Below are positions 9,288 through 17,520 of a stretch of 17,520 bases of DNA, piece by piece. The position numbers were made by a program, and so were the translations under genes. The stretch is from positions 1 to 17,520 of the forward strand of contig JAJKFJ010006580.1 in assembly GCA_027382625.1 (NCBI GenBank), read 5' to 3'. Below the pieces are notes generated by a model, which did no database searches, was not told where the DNA came from, and saw only the letters and a program-made list of their open reading frames with translations. The stretch is from Tetmemena sp. SeJ-2015 (taxonomy: Eukaryota > Ciliophora > Spirotrichea > Sporadotrichida > Oxytrichidae). Position 1 is the first letter of the stretch; each line of letters begins with the position of its first letter.

Positions 9288-9960
9288 ATGGACACCACCC
9301 ATGACAACCGAAAACGCAAGCGGAAGTTGGCCGAGTTCCTCGAAGATCGCGATCCCTTCAACTACATCGCGGGACCTGCACGCCGCATACTGGACCAAGA
9401 CTTCACACCATTTCTGATTACCATGGGCTGTCCGAGTCCTATCGCCCAGCAAAAGATGTAGAGTCCACCGAAGCTGAGAATCAGGGCCACGCACACCACC
9501 GACCAGCAATTGCTTGACATCATACTGCGCTCGGGACCCTCTTAATAACCTGCTCAGCTACACCCAAGTGGCCAAAATCACCGGCACTGTTGCAATGATC
9601 GTATAGAGGTGGCGCCGCAACGGCGTATACGAATCGAGGATGTCCCACTGCAGGGGCGTGTGAAGATCCCCAGTGAGATCGAGGCGCTCATCACCAATGC
9701 CAAGCACTTACTCGAGACGGCCCACATCCGCCTTAGATAGCGTATAAACTACTACATGGTGCGATTCAGTGCACCCAGGGTCTGCCCAGCCACGCTGGCC
9801 TAGCTCTTCCATCGGAACGAGGTTTACTTACGCTCTGGCAGCTACACATACATACGCAAGGGCGAGCGGCAGCGGGACCTCCAAGAGAGGCAGCAGGAGT
9901 TCGCCAAGACTATCACACGGTGGATGTTTGCAGGCCTCAAGGCGCCCAGTAGTAATCGTC
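9288..9960 (+). pseudogene. Tc1/mariner-like transposase, N-terminal half, frame-broken
   Basis: From ATG 9288 the product starts MDTTHDNRKRKRKLAEFLED. After a frame change near 9540 it shows a helix-turn-helix, LLSYTQVAKITGTVAMIVQR WRRNG. The first frame then resumes near 9640 with GRVKIPSEIEALITNAKHLL and continues to VCPATLAQLFHRNEVYLRSG, YTYIRKGER and QQEFAKTI. This order (DNA-binding helices, GRP-like linker, second helix region before the catalytic core) is that of IS630/Tc1/mariner transposases. The DDE catalytic domain is missing: the strand switches to an opposite ORF at about 9950. TAG is used for Gln inside the helices (MIVQR, TLAQLF), so the element has been evolving under the ciliate code. 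Confidence 0.6.
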
Positions 9961-11061
9961 TCCTGAGTCATCAGCTTTGCGGTAGCGCTGCGTAATGTGA
10001 GGGTAGCGTAGTTGAAGCGCCTCCTCTAGTCGACCATGATCTGTTCTGGGAGCCTATGCCTCACCTCCTCAATCTCCTTCGCATACTTCTCGAGGCTCTC
10101 CTTTGAGATGCCTGCGGGTGGCCCGCATTGTTCATGAGCAGAGGGTGCTTGATACTCTCATCCTTAGCCGGTCACTCCTCGCTCTTACTGCTGTGATCTA
10201 AGCGGATCACTATCTTGCGAAGGCCTTGCCTGTCCATTGCTCTCATGTCTTAATTTTTCTCAATCTGGCCATCTGGGAGTTGCTAGCCCAACGGGTCACC
10301 CTTTCCCGCTGACTGGGGCTGCTTGCCAACGGCCGACTGCTTCCCTCCGTCTCGATTTCCATCTTAGTTGTCCACGTTGTCGACCAAGGCCCCAACGATG
10401 TGAAGTAAATAGAGCGAGTCGATCGTGTACTGAATCGCGGCAAGGTAGTCGTTCTGTTGACCCTCAGCAAAGATGCGGCAGGGGGAGGTTGCGGGGTGAG
10501 AGCTAAGCTTGAGAGTGAACCAGAGCTGACAGCCAGGACTCGATCATCCCAGCCTGCCTCTCGATGAGCCCGACTACCTGTTCCGAGAGATCAATGAGGC
10601 CCTGCTCAAGAGCCGCAGGTGCGAGTCCACTCTGAGTGAGCTTTGAGAGTCTCCACGAGGTCCGGAACCTTGCCAAGCTTCGAGATGAGGGAGTAGGAGG
10701 GGCCCGGGTACAGATACAGAGAACCTCGGGCAGGTGGCGAGAATGGGAGTATCTCCGAATGCTGACTGGGGTAGCTGCTGCAGAATGCATATGAATCCTC
10801 TGAGCCCTCACGAGAGGGGAGGTCAGCGAAGCATCGATATCCTGGAGGTTTGCTAGCTTTCTCGCTTCGAATCCATATATCTTGGCCCTTTGCGGGTAAG
10901 CTTGACTTGATCTCTTGCTGAATATAGGAGGTATCGGTGATAGGGCACGGGTGGAGGTCAACCTCAACATGAGTGCTCGGCCAGTCAAGCTCTGAATCAC
11001 ATTCTGCTGGGGTAATCATGAGGCCGGGGAGACTGGAGTGCTTCGGCTCGGGGGTGGCCAT
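9950..11061 (-). pseudogene. Unknown ORF in the GC-rich block, frame-broken
   Basis: It begins at ATG 11061 in a perfect GCCACCATGG context and reads MATPEPKHSSLPGLMITPAE. After several frame changes (near 10630, 10505 and 10150) come ALEQGLIDLSEQVVGLIERQ, then FAEGQQNDYLAAIQYTIDSL and SKESLEKYAKEIEEVRHRLP, fading at about 9950. It is Ser/Pro-rich first and helical later. No family is recognised. It converges on the transposase fragment, so it may be a second gene of the same element. TAG and TAA stand for Gln. The breaks are not AT-rich inserts, so decay is more likely here than elimination. Confidence 0.5.
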
Positions 11062-11101
11062 GGTGGCTGTGATCAAATAAATTAAACTATTAAGCTTCCA
11101 G

Positions 11102-12121
11102 TCAATAAAATCGCTTTATTGTTTAATAGGAAAGGGCCCAAAAAGCTACCTGTGGTAATTGAACTACTACTAGTAGGCCTTTTACCAGTGGTAGCAGTTT
11201 GGGGTCAATCTGATCAGAAATAGGTAAGTCAGCCATCTTGTATTTCATTTATTCATTCTTCTCATTAATCATATCTACCAACTATTAGATTGAATGTCCT
11301 TATGAAAAGCTTTGGCTAAATTACTTTTCATCTATTGCATTGAAACTCTCTAATATAGCAAACTCTAATCCATGTCCTGCTTCTTTTTATCTTCTTAATC
11401 CTTCTCCTATATTTTTATCTCCTTCAATTGATAGATAAATTAAAAAAGTATAATTCTACAAAATGAAAAATTTATCGTCGAACTGCTGAGTAGATTGAAG
11501 ATGATAGAACTTGTTTTAATTAAACACATCTTTGTTGAGAACAGATTCAAATTAAGGCTTTTTCCTTTCTTTGAGATGCGTTGCGTACCTATTGCTTTCA
11601 GTAGATACTAACGGTGACTACAACCCACTCGTATTATGACCTTGAGATATAGTAGCATTGCCCCACTAAGACCCGAAAAACATTGAATCAACTTTGCTTG
11701 CCTCCCCATCGAAAGTCGTATTAACTAATTATCGCTTGGTAATTATCTATGTTCTATTTGTTGGTATGTCCGTGTTTATACCAGTGAGAGTAAGAGGTTG
11801 CAGTTATCCCAACGCCCAATTTTTGGCTTTAAAAAATGTTTTCTATGATGAATTTAAATAGTCAGCACCTTCATTCAATGCATCAACTTGTGGTCTTTTC
11901 GGTATGAGTGGATCTAATTAAGCGTACTGTGATTATTGAGGCTGGCTTGATCGCTTATTCGAATAGAATCTATTTTTTTGCATTGAAAAGCTCCCTGATT
12001 TAGTTGAGATGACTCCAATAGGCATTTTAGAATTTAAGTCCTATAATAATTTCTGATCCAAATTTAGGTTCTTCTACTACTAATGGTATATATCTTCCCA
12101 ATATAAATTTAATAAATGCAT
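11102..12121 (-). CDS. N-terminal part of the coiled-coil EF-hand gene
   Basis: On the minus strand about 500 bases are open without interruption: MQKNRFYSNKRSSQPQQSQY (ATG 11983), then LDPLIPKRPQVDALNEGADYL, GQLQPLTLTGINTDIPTN, MFFGSQWGNATISQ and HLKERKKPQFESVLN. After two IESs (49 and 23 bases) it continues into LQEKDQEDKKKQDMDQSLL and HSIQQLVDMINEKNEQMKYK. It is polar and Gln-rich, with no recognised domain. Upstream ATGs in the same frame lie at 12025 and 12121. A different frame at 11985-12180 (GRYIPLVVEEPKFGSEII) is also protein-like, so the start is unresolved. The frame reaches TGA at 11104-11102 and is in phase with ATG 9244 once the 1824-base block is removed. Confidence 0.6.
11333..11357. 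other. IES, 23 bases, TA-bounded
   Basis: Removal joins KKQDMDQSLL to DEKQFSQSFSQGHSIQQLV on the minus strand. Confidence 0.5.
11407..11458. other. IES, 49 bases, TAG repeat
   Basis: AT-rich insert flanked by TAG on the minus strand. Removal joins QQFDDKFFILQ to EKDQEDKKKQ. Confidence 0.5.
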
Positions 12122-12187
12122 TCCCCTTTCTTTGAAAAAGGGTTTCCAAATATTATATTACTCTCGTTCTAGTCAAGTCCAAATAAT

Positions 12188-12344
12188 ATTATCCGTTCAG
12201 CCCGATTTTTCACTACTGGCTAGAAAGCCAGCTTTAACTGTAAGGAGAGAGTTTTAGTATAAATGAAAAGAAGTTCATCCTCGTTCGTCCAGGCTTTACA
12301 AAAAGAGGCTGAAAATTTTTGAAAAAGCTGAGCTTAACGTACAA
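12188..12344. mobile_element. MITE-like element, copy 1, 157 bases
   Basis: Left end ATTATCCGTTCAGCCCGATT and right end beginning TGAAAAAGCTGAGCTTAACG form imperfect inverted repeats of about 25 bases. The outermost part of both ends and the inner motif CCAGGCTTTACA are shared with the copy at 14196. No coding capacity. It lies between two minus-strand coding regions. Confidence 0.6.
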
Positions 12345-12419
12345 TAAATAAAAATCTAATAAAGTAGAAAATTTAATGCAAAATAGTGAATGGTTTTTCT
12401 CTAAAATAATTGGCATTTA

Positions 12420-13261
12420 TAAAAAAGCCCTTTTTGTAATCGGTTTTTGATACCTTAATTTTCGATTTTAGAACTATTGGCAAGAGTATGTGAATCTTGT
12501 TTACTATTTTAGATCTACTCAGATGTGAATTCTTCTTGCTAGAAGTTCAAATTTTTCTGATATCTATTTATGATTCTAATTACTGCACTTCCGATTTTTA
12601 ACATAATCTGTACTTCTCTGTCTCATTTCCCTAACGAAGCCTTCTGAGGGCAGCAAGGTGTGGCTCGCGACTAAGTCCTCTCTGCTTCCTATGCTGACTC
12701 TAATCTGCAATTTGAGCTTTAAGCAAGGTTAGTTATCCTAAAAATAGAAGAATGGAACAAAATCGAGGTTGAGGTTACAAATCATAGATGAAAATAAAAA
12801 TTAGGCTTTTACTAAGGCTGGCATCGTACCATCACTTCGTCAAATAAATCCAGTTTGATTCATAGATATGTGCGGATGAGTAACTTATTTAGATATTTGC
12901 TCTTAGTTTCCATTCGGATCGCCATGTGTCGGGAGAATTACTCATATGAGGGAAGGTAACGCCAGCATCGCAAACATATGAAGGAGCGGAGCAAGTAAGA
13001 CCACTTTTCCTAGCACGAGAAGTGATTGGTACAAGGTCTAAGAAGACATATGTAGCTTCAAAAATCATTTTAAGGATTCTCCTGGCTCTCCAGAAAACTC
13101 AAGAATAATTAAGGTTGGCTTCTCAAATATTATAGGTATAAAGTAATACGACTCCTTCTTAAGGAAAAGCTCTCCCTGAGCATGAAGTAGAAGCAGGTAT
13201 TTAATGTTGTATCTGTTAAGGATATCGTGGAATCTTCTTCGATGAAATCCCAAGGCTCCAT
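12420..13261 (-). CDS. Coding region of unknown function, IES-interrupted
   Basis: G+C rises above the flanks. From ATG 13261 (AAAATGG) the minus strand reads MEPWDFIEEDSTISLTDTTL, LRRSRITLYLQYLRSQ and FLSFLESQENPQ. After a TGA (13058-13060) the same frame continues with WSYLLRSFICLRCWRYLPSY and HMAIRMETKSKYLNKLLIRT. After a second TGA it reads IKLDLFDEVMVRCQPQ. A possible 75-base intron (GTAAAAG to TTTTTAG, 12738-12812) follows. Later frames give REMRQRSTDYVKNRKC, ISEKFELL and EEFTSEQIQNSKQDSH. No domain is recognised. Other frames are open too, because only TGA stops. It may be the 5' part of the gene that continues at 12121. Confidence 0.45.
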
Positions 13262-15271
13262 TTTAAATATATCGACTGATACCCCAAATATTATTTAAGA
13301 GTCAAAACCCAATCTACAATTTTTCATTAAATTCTCTACAATAATGTATATAATAAAATTCCAGTGTCTTTTATAAGAGGACTTCTTGGACTCTTGTTAG
13401 ATTAGATAGTTTTTGCAACTCCTGAATTGAAATCTTGATTTTGATTCTTGTATTGAATAAAATATCATAAAAAGAATCTTCGGCCTATTGGCAACTTGTT
13501 GACTCCTCGGGGTTTCTTTATTTAAATTTGAGTAAATAATCTGATTCCTAATGATATTCATTCTTTGGTCAGCATTCTAATGTATTACTGATTTATTAAG
13601 TGTTCTGCTTAGTACTGCACTATTAGGGCTCTTTTATTTAAATTAATCCTAAAAGTTAAACATAATGAAAATATATATTCACTAGTTTGAAGACTGCTTG
13701 TATCTGCAAATGCTGATATTTAGTCAGTCCCATCTTTCTAAAATTAGAATTTAAGTCCATTTTATTGTCTCTCATTTGTTTTCATTTTTTACAGAGTTAG
13801 ATAAATTTAATAATTGTCTCTGTTTAGAATATATATTTTATACAATTAGATTAAATTTAATAACTTATTTATAGACTTGACTAAATTCAAATTGCTTTGA
13901 ATTCTAAATAAGAATAAAAATAATGAAAATGTTTCAGAGAATGAGAAGCATGTTAATTTAATCCTATAGAGAGCGTTGAAAATTTTGTTTTAAGAACTCG
14001 TTCATATATTCAATTTATCCTTCTCTTGCAAGAATAATTTAATTAAAGATAGAATTTAATTTTTTTAAAGCTCTGTCCGCAAAATCTGTAGAATTGCTGA
14101 AGATAAATTAGCTTTTAATCAATCTGGCATTCTTATTGATTCCCAATAAAAATTCTTCAGCAGTTTTAAGATTTTAAGGTGATAATAGTGATAATATTAT
14201 TGGTTCAGTCCAATTTTTCACTGCTGGCGTGAAATCAAGATTTTACTGAAATTAGCCAATTTTAAAAAAAGTCTTTACTGAAATTTAGAGAAGTAGCTTA
14301 AAGTCAATCTATTATTGGCAGGTTGGTTGAGACGTTCCTATAATTGTAATAATTAATAAATAAGTTAAATTATCTTTAAATAGTTTTAGCAATACTTAGC
14401 CGACAAGAAGAGATTACAGGACAAAGTTTTATCCAGGCTTTACAGAAGCAAACTGAAAAATTTTTGAAAAATTGGTCTGAATGTATAATAATTCTTCAAA
14501 CCTTTTATTGAGTTAATTTACCTTTCATTGAATGTAATTTACAACTATTAGAGAGATATAATTTTTAATAGTGCAATCTGACCTTCAGAATTCTCATTAG
14601 TTATGTAGAAGACCCATTATAATCATTTTAGTAAAAATTAAAATCTCTTAGATTTGAAAATTTATCATTAAGCTTAAGTAATCCTCTATTTATATTTTTA
14701 TATCATCAATTTAAAATTGCGCTTCAAACTCAAATTATTAATAATAATAGTTTCCCACAAATGTGGCTTTCTGTCAATGTATAAAAGCTCAATATAGCTT
14801 TAATTTCACAAGAAACTATAATTCAAAATTTAAGTCAGCTAAAATTAGCTTCGAGCTTCTACATTTATTAAAAGCAATTAAAACTTTTTTACTTGATTAT
14901 TAAAATTAAGCAAATAAAATATTTGAGTTTCTTTAAAACAAATTTCAATAAATACCTGAGCAAGTTCATTTTGCAGATCTCATTCTATTTTCATTTGCTG
15001 CTCCCGTTCTTAATACTTCTATTTAAATTAATGCAATTATTAGTGTAAATTATAAAAAATTTAATCATTTTTTTTTGCTTCTTCGCTTTTCTCTCTTAAT
15101 AAACCTTTTATTATACTGAAGAATTTAATACGTGATAGAAGATGATAAAAACTTCAATAAAGATAGACAAGTGCCGAAGTAAGTGATTTATAATAAGTGA
15201 TAGCTTAAATATATTAAATTTTAATTATTAATTAGGAGAAGGAGGGGGTCTGTAGATTTTCGTCAAAATTC
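13262..15271. other. AT-rich non-coding stretch
   Basis: Apart from the MITE-like copy at 14196-14489, no sustained protein-like frame, structured RNA or strong repeat was found. A-T runs dominate. A purine-rich run (GGAGAAGGAGGGGGTC) starts at about 15233, just outside the next gene's stop. Confidence 0.5.
14196..14489. mobile_element. MITE-like element, copy 2, 294 bases
   Basis: The left end ATTATTGGTTCAGTCCAATT, running on into TTTCA, and the right end 14465-14489 are inverted repeats of 25 bases with 21 matches. The interior has no ORF. Compared with copy 1, the ends and the CCAGGCTTTACA motif are conserved, while the middle is longer and different. This is typical of a non-autonomous DNA transposon family. 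Confidence 0.7.
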
Positions 15272-15917
15272 TCACTTGAAAGACCTATTTTTTATCATTT
15301 TTATTCCATTTAAATTTCGAATTATCTATTCTTTTTAGTTGTGGCTGATCGTTCTTAATGTTATTGAGGTTGAAGGTTTGCTTGTCTTGATGTCAGAATT
15401 GAGTAATGAGTTGTCAAAAGTGTTCAAAATTTTGTCTAAACTGTATTCTTCAAGTTGCATGCCAGCAAAGATAAGTCTTTGCTAGTCAAAAGGGTAGCCT
15501 TCAGTCTTTTATCTTGTGGCCTTGACGTTATCGATGGTGTCAGAGTGCTCTATTGTAAAAGTGGGTTGAGTTACTGCTGTTACTATTGCTATTGTTAGAG
15601 CTGTTGAGTTCCACATTTAAATCAAGAGATATGTTAAATAAACGTTAATATATTAAAAGACAGACTACAAGAACTCAGACATCTTATATTTCTAGGAATT
15701 ATGATCATCTATTTTCTTTTAGACTCTCTAGTATAATCTCTTTTGGCTAAAATATATACATAATCTGGGGGCAATAGAACTTGATTCCTTTCCATCTTAC
15801 TGTCTTGAGAATTTCTTTCTACTCTTCATAGCTCGAAGTAGTATTATCCTCATGGGCTTCAATATCTTTCACTTCTTGCTAATATTAAATAAATTGGGTG
15901 ATTATTTCTTACTTCAT
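15272..15917 (-). CDS. Divergent ubiquitin-like protein with N-terminal extension
   Basis: ATG 15917 opens MKQEIITQFIQYQQEVKDIE and WKGIKFYCPQIMYIFQP. After a frame change near 15715 it continues with KKIDDHNSQKYKMSEFLQ, and from 15616 the frame runs to TGA 15272-15274. The ubiquitin-like part reads FTIEHSDTIDNVKATRQKTE, then DQQRLIFAGMQLEE, matching ubiquitin beta-2, the helix and the L43-I44-F45 patch. TAA encodes the Gln at ubiquitin position 31 and TAG that at position 40. Lys27 is kept. Lys29, Lys33 and Lys48 are replaced (T, T, M). About 15 residues are inserted before the last strand, and no Gly-Gly end is seen. It is therefore unlikely to be conjugated and is either a ubiquitin-like domain protein or a decaying ubiquitin copy. 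An IES probably covers the join near 15715. Confidence 0.65.
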
Positions 15918-15929
15918 AATAATTGTATT

Positions 15930-16185
15930 TATTTTTAAAATAAAAATGATCTTAAATTAGCATTAAAAATACTTAATTTTTCAAAAATTAGACAATAAAA
16001 AGAATCTTCTTTGCTTAGATTTAATTCCTAAATTAACTAGAAATTACTTAAAATTTTTATTTTTAGGAACCTTAAACTAATAGCATTAACTATCATAAGA
16101 GAAATTTTAATATTTATGGCCTGAAAATAATTAAACTAATAGCGCATAATACATAATTATTTAAATTAGATTTATATTAGATGAA
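15930..16185. other. AT-rich gap between two minus-strand genes
   Basis: No frame, repeat or RNA signal stands out. It is probably the upstream region of the ubiquitin-like gene and the 3' side of the next gene. Confidence 0.45.
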
Positions 16186-17520
16186 TCACTTATTAAAGTG
16201 ATATTTTTCTTAAGATTCAATTATAATTTTGATTTATGCTTTAGATTAAAACCTAATTTAATCACAATTCTATAAATGCAAAATATTAAGAAATTAAAGA
16301 AATTAATGAAATTATTGGGAAAACCCCTTCTGATCAGTCTGATTCTCAATTTCCTTGAGATTGAAGCACTTTCTCTTATAGGCAGAAGCATTTGATCGAT
16401 TGACATACTGCAGCTGAAACAACACATCATACTGGTTCTAGCTCTGATTATCCTGCTGTGAGTAGTCTACTCTACAGTGGCGAGTGCGCAGCTTCATCGG
16501 ATGCTTCGAAGCCATAGCAACCCTACCTCCTACTCCAGCTCTTCGGCTTGAAGAAGGTCAGATTCCGATTACTCTGATGAGTATTCAATCAGATCCCGTT
16601 GCAAGATAGACCTTACAAAGTCATCCAGTGATTGATCTGAGCGTTATTCGATGCTTTTAAGAGATGCTACAACACTCTCCTCCGAATTGAAGTTGGAATT
16701 CTTTTTCTCAAGGCTTACGAGGTTGCTCTCAAGAAAGTCATTTCTCTTCTTTGAGCTTCGGGCAAGAGCTTGCTCTTAAAGAAAAGAAGCTGAAGACTCA
16801 TCATTCTTCTAAGTCTGCTTATTGGCTTTAATTCATTAAAATTAAATACAAGATATATAGTAACTTGGATGACAGGTGAAATCTCGGAAGGCTCGCTTGA
16901 ACTTTCCGATCTCTTACCGAACGAGAATGATTTATCACTAGCGGAAGAGAAGACCTACTAAGAGGAGAGCTCATTCTTTCTCTTCGTCTCTTCTTCTAAT
17001 CTTTGGATTTAATCCTTGTCCACTTGAGAACCGAAGATGACTAGGCCCTGATGTAGTCAGCCATCTAAGTTAGCATGTTGGAGTTCCCTGATCCTCTGAA
17101 AGCTTCAGGGTTATTTCCATCACTACCTTGAGTAAGATTATCTACTGCTTGTGGATGGATTTCAGCTCCTGATTCTGCAAATCTCTTGCTGATTAAAAGT
17201 TAGCTTTAATTAACTTTAATTTCTCATAGAGATCTAGCTAGGATTCCCTTGCTTAGGGACCTATCTGGTGACGAGTGCTTGCCCAGACTGAATCTTGAAA
17301 GGATTCTAAGCGAATTTTGGAGCCTTCGATTCTTCAACTTAGTCGTCAATAAATATGATAAATAAACATTTGATCACGATCTCTTGCACCATAAAAACCA
17401 TTGGAGCCTTCTCGCGTGGATTCCTCTTGCTAAATTATTAGCAAGACTTAATTTCATGAAAAAAATTTAGAATAGAAAGGCTAGTGATCCACATTCCTCC
17501 TCTTGTTCTCTCAAAAGTCA
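16186..17520 (-). CDS. Coiled-coil, Ser/Glu-rich protein, IES-interrupted, N-terminus beyond the window
   Basis: Reading leftwards: EESTREGSNGFYGAR, then (after a 51-base IES) IEGSKIRLESFQDSVWASTR and a coil, LYEKLKLIKANFQSARDLQN and ELKSIHKQQIILLKVVMEIT. Next come QVDKDQIQRLEEETKRKNEL, a Ser-rich stretch (SFSFGKRSESSSEPSE), SKKRNDFLESNLVSLEKKN and RDLIEYSSEQSESDLLQAEE. The last well-supported residues are YDVLFQLQYVNRSNASAYKR and KCFNLKEIENQTDQK; the frame then drifts through AT-rich codons to TGA 16186-16188. It is acidic and coiled-coil, with no recognised family; a scaffold or cytoskeletal role is only a guess. At least four frame breaks are explained by IESs. Confidence 0.6.
16829..16859. 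other. IES, 29 bases, TA-bounded
   Basis: An AT-only run interrupts otherwise balanced codons. Removing 29 bases joins SEISPVIQVT to KANKQTQKNDESSASF on the minus strand. Confidence 0.6.
17054..17067. other. Very short possible IES, 12 bases, around an in-frame TGA
   Basis: TAs 12 bases apart flank the only TGA (17057-17059, minus strand) between RELQHANL and HQGLVIFGSQVDKD, which are in one frame. A substitution or a read-through codon would explain it equally well. Confidence 0.35.
17331..17385. other. IES, 51 bases, AAGA repeat (not TA)
   Basis: AT-rich insert with two TGAs in frame. No TA pair removes both. AAGA copies 51 bases apart do, joining GSNGFYGAR to IEGSKIRLESF. Confidence 0.5.

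Larger units (their letters stand above)
9252..11085. mobile_element. GC-rich block (large IES or transposon remnant) flanked by AATAAATTAA
   Basis: Composition jumps from strongly AT-rich to more than half G+C within a few bases at both edges. The ten-base direct repeat AATAAATTAA lies at 9252-9261 and 11076-11085, exactly at these edges. Removing one copy plus the interior (1824 bases, a multiple of three) joins the minus-strand coding frame at 11104 with ATG 9244. Inside are a degenerate Tc1/mariner-like transposase start and a converging ORF. The repeat may be a pointer or a target duplication. No long terminal inverted repeat was found at the edges, so only an inner part of an element may remain. 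Confidence 0.65.

Noticed and set aside
13065..13253. A 62-codon minus-strand ORF ending in EFSGEPGESLK
   Set aside because: It is an alternative frame of the MEPWDF region, which has the better ATG and continues in frame beyond 13058.
12950..13274. A plus-strand ORF of about 108 codons opposite the unknown coding region
   Set aside because: It is open mainly because TGA is the only stop. It has no upstream ATG, and the minus strand has a good start and a longer coding-like run. Not excluded with certainty.
16221..16430. A 69-codon minus-strand ORF starting MMCCFSCS
   Set aside because: It overlaps, out of frame, the well-supported segment YDVLFQLQYVNRSNASAYKR of the larger gene.
1..17520. 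Plain sequencing or homopolymer errors as the cause of all frame breaks
   Set aside because: The EF-hand insert has a fixed length of 46 bases, several inserts carry multiple in-frame TGAs, and the direct repeats recur. Errors may still explain one or two of the 10-14 base cases.
1..17520. tRNA, rRNA, CRISPR arrays, telomere repeats (C4A4 or C4A2)
   Set aside because: Looked for on both strands by eye; no cloverleaf B-box, repeat-spacer array or tandem telomeric unit was found.

Overview
The window looks like germline (micronuclear) DNA of a ciliate that reads TAA and TAG as glutamine and uses TGA as its only stop. Under the standard code the strand holds only short ORFs. With TAA/TAG read as Gln, long conserved protein stretches appear on both strands. 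They are then broken every 100-500 bases by short, mostly AT-rich segments that shift the frame or bring in a TGA. Nearly all of these segments can be taken out between short direct repeats, usually containing TA, so that the frame closes exactly. This is the signature of internal eliminated sequences (IESs), which are cut out when the somatic nucleus forms. Family knowledge points to a spirotrich-like (Oxytricha/Stylonychia type) or a Paramecium-like genome. The TA boundaries fit both. The 10-14 base IESs, the longer pointers (AAGA, TTAAT, TAATA) and the gene A family lean towards a spirotrich. No telomere repeat is present to settle this.

Layout. (1) 1-3872, plus strand: a 5'-truncated PAS-domain, multi-membrane-span protein of the ciliate 'tiny macrocysts'-like (TmcB-like) family, cut by about nine IESs. 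(2) 3873-5825: very AT-rich, with one possible coding island near 4181-4339. (3) 12121-5826, minus strand: a large coiled-coil, EF-hand protein. Its N-terminal part (12121-11102) and its main part (9244-5826) are separated by a GC-rich block of about 1.8 kb. That block is flanked by a 10-base direct repeat, and removing it puts the two parts in one frame. (4) The block (9252-11085) contains a degenerate Tc1/mariner-like transposase N-terminus and a converging unknown ORF, both with ciliate Gln codons. (5) 12420-13261, minus: a further coding region of unknown function, possibly part of the same gene. (6) Two copies of a small inverted-repeat (MITE-like) element, at 12188-12344 and 14196-14489. 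(7) 15917-15272, minus: a divergent ubiquitin-like protein. (8) 17520-16186, minus: a coiled-coil, Ser/Glu-rich protein that continues past the window end.

Gene products are inferred from translations done by eye. IES ends are often ambiguous by a few bases because TA is frequent. Conventional introns (31, 31 and 82 bases with GTAAG ends) also occur in the EF-hand gene, so both splicing and DNA elimination are needed to read it.
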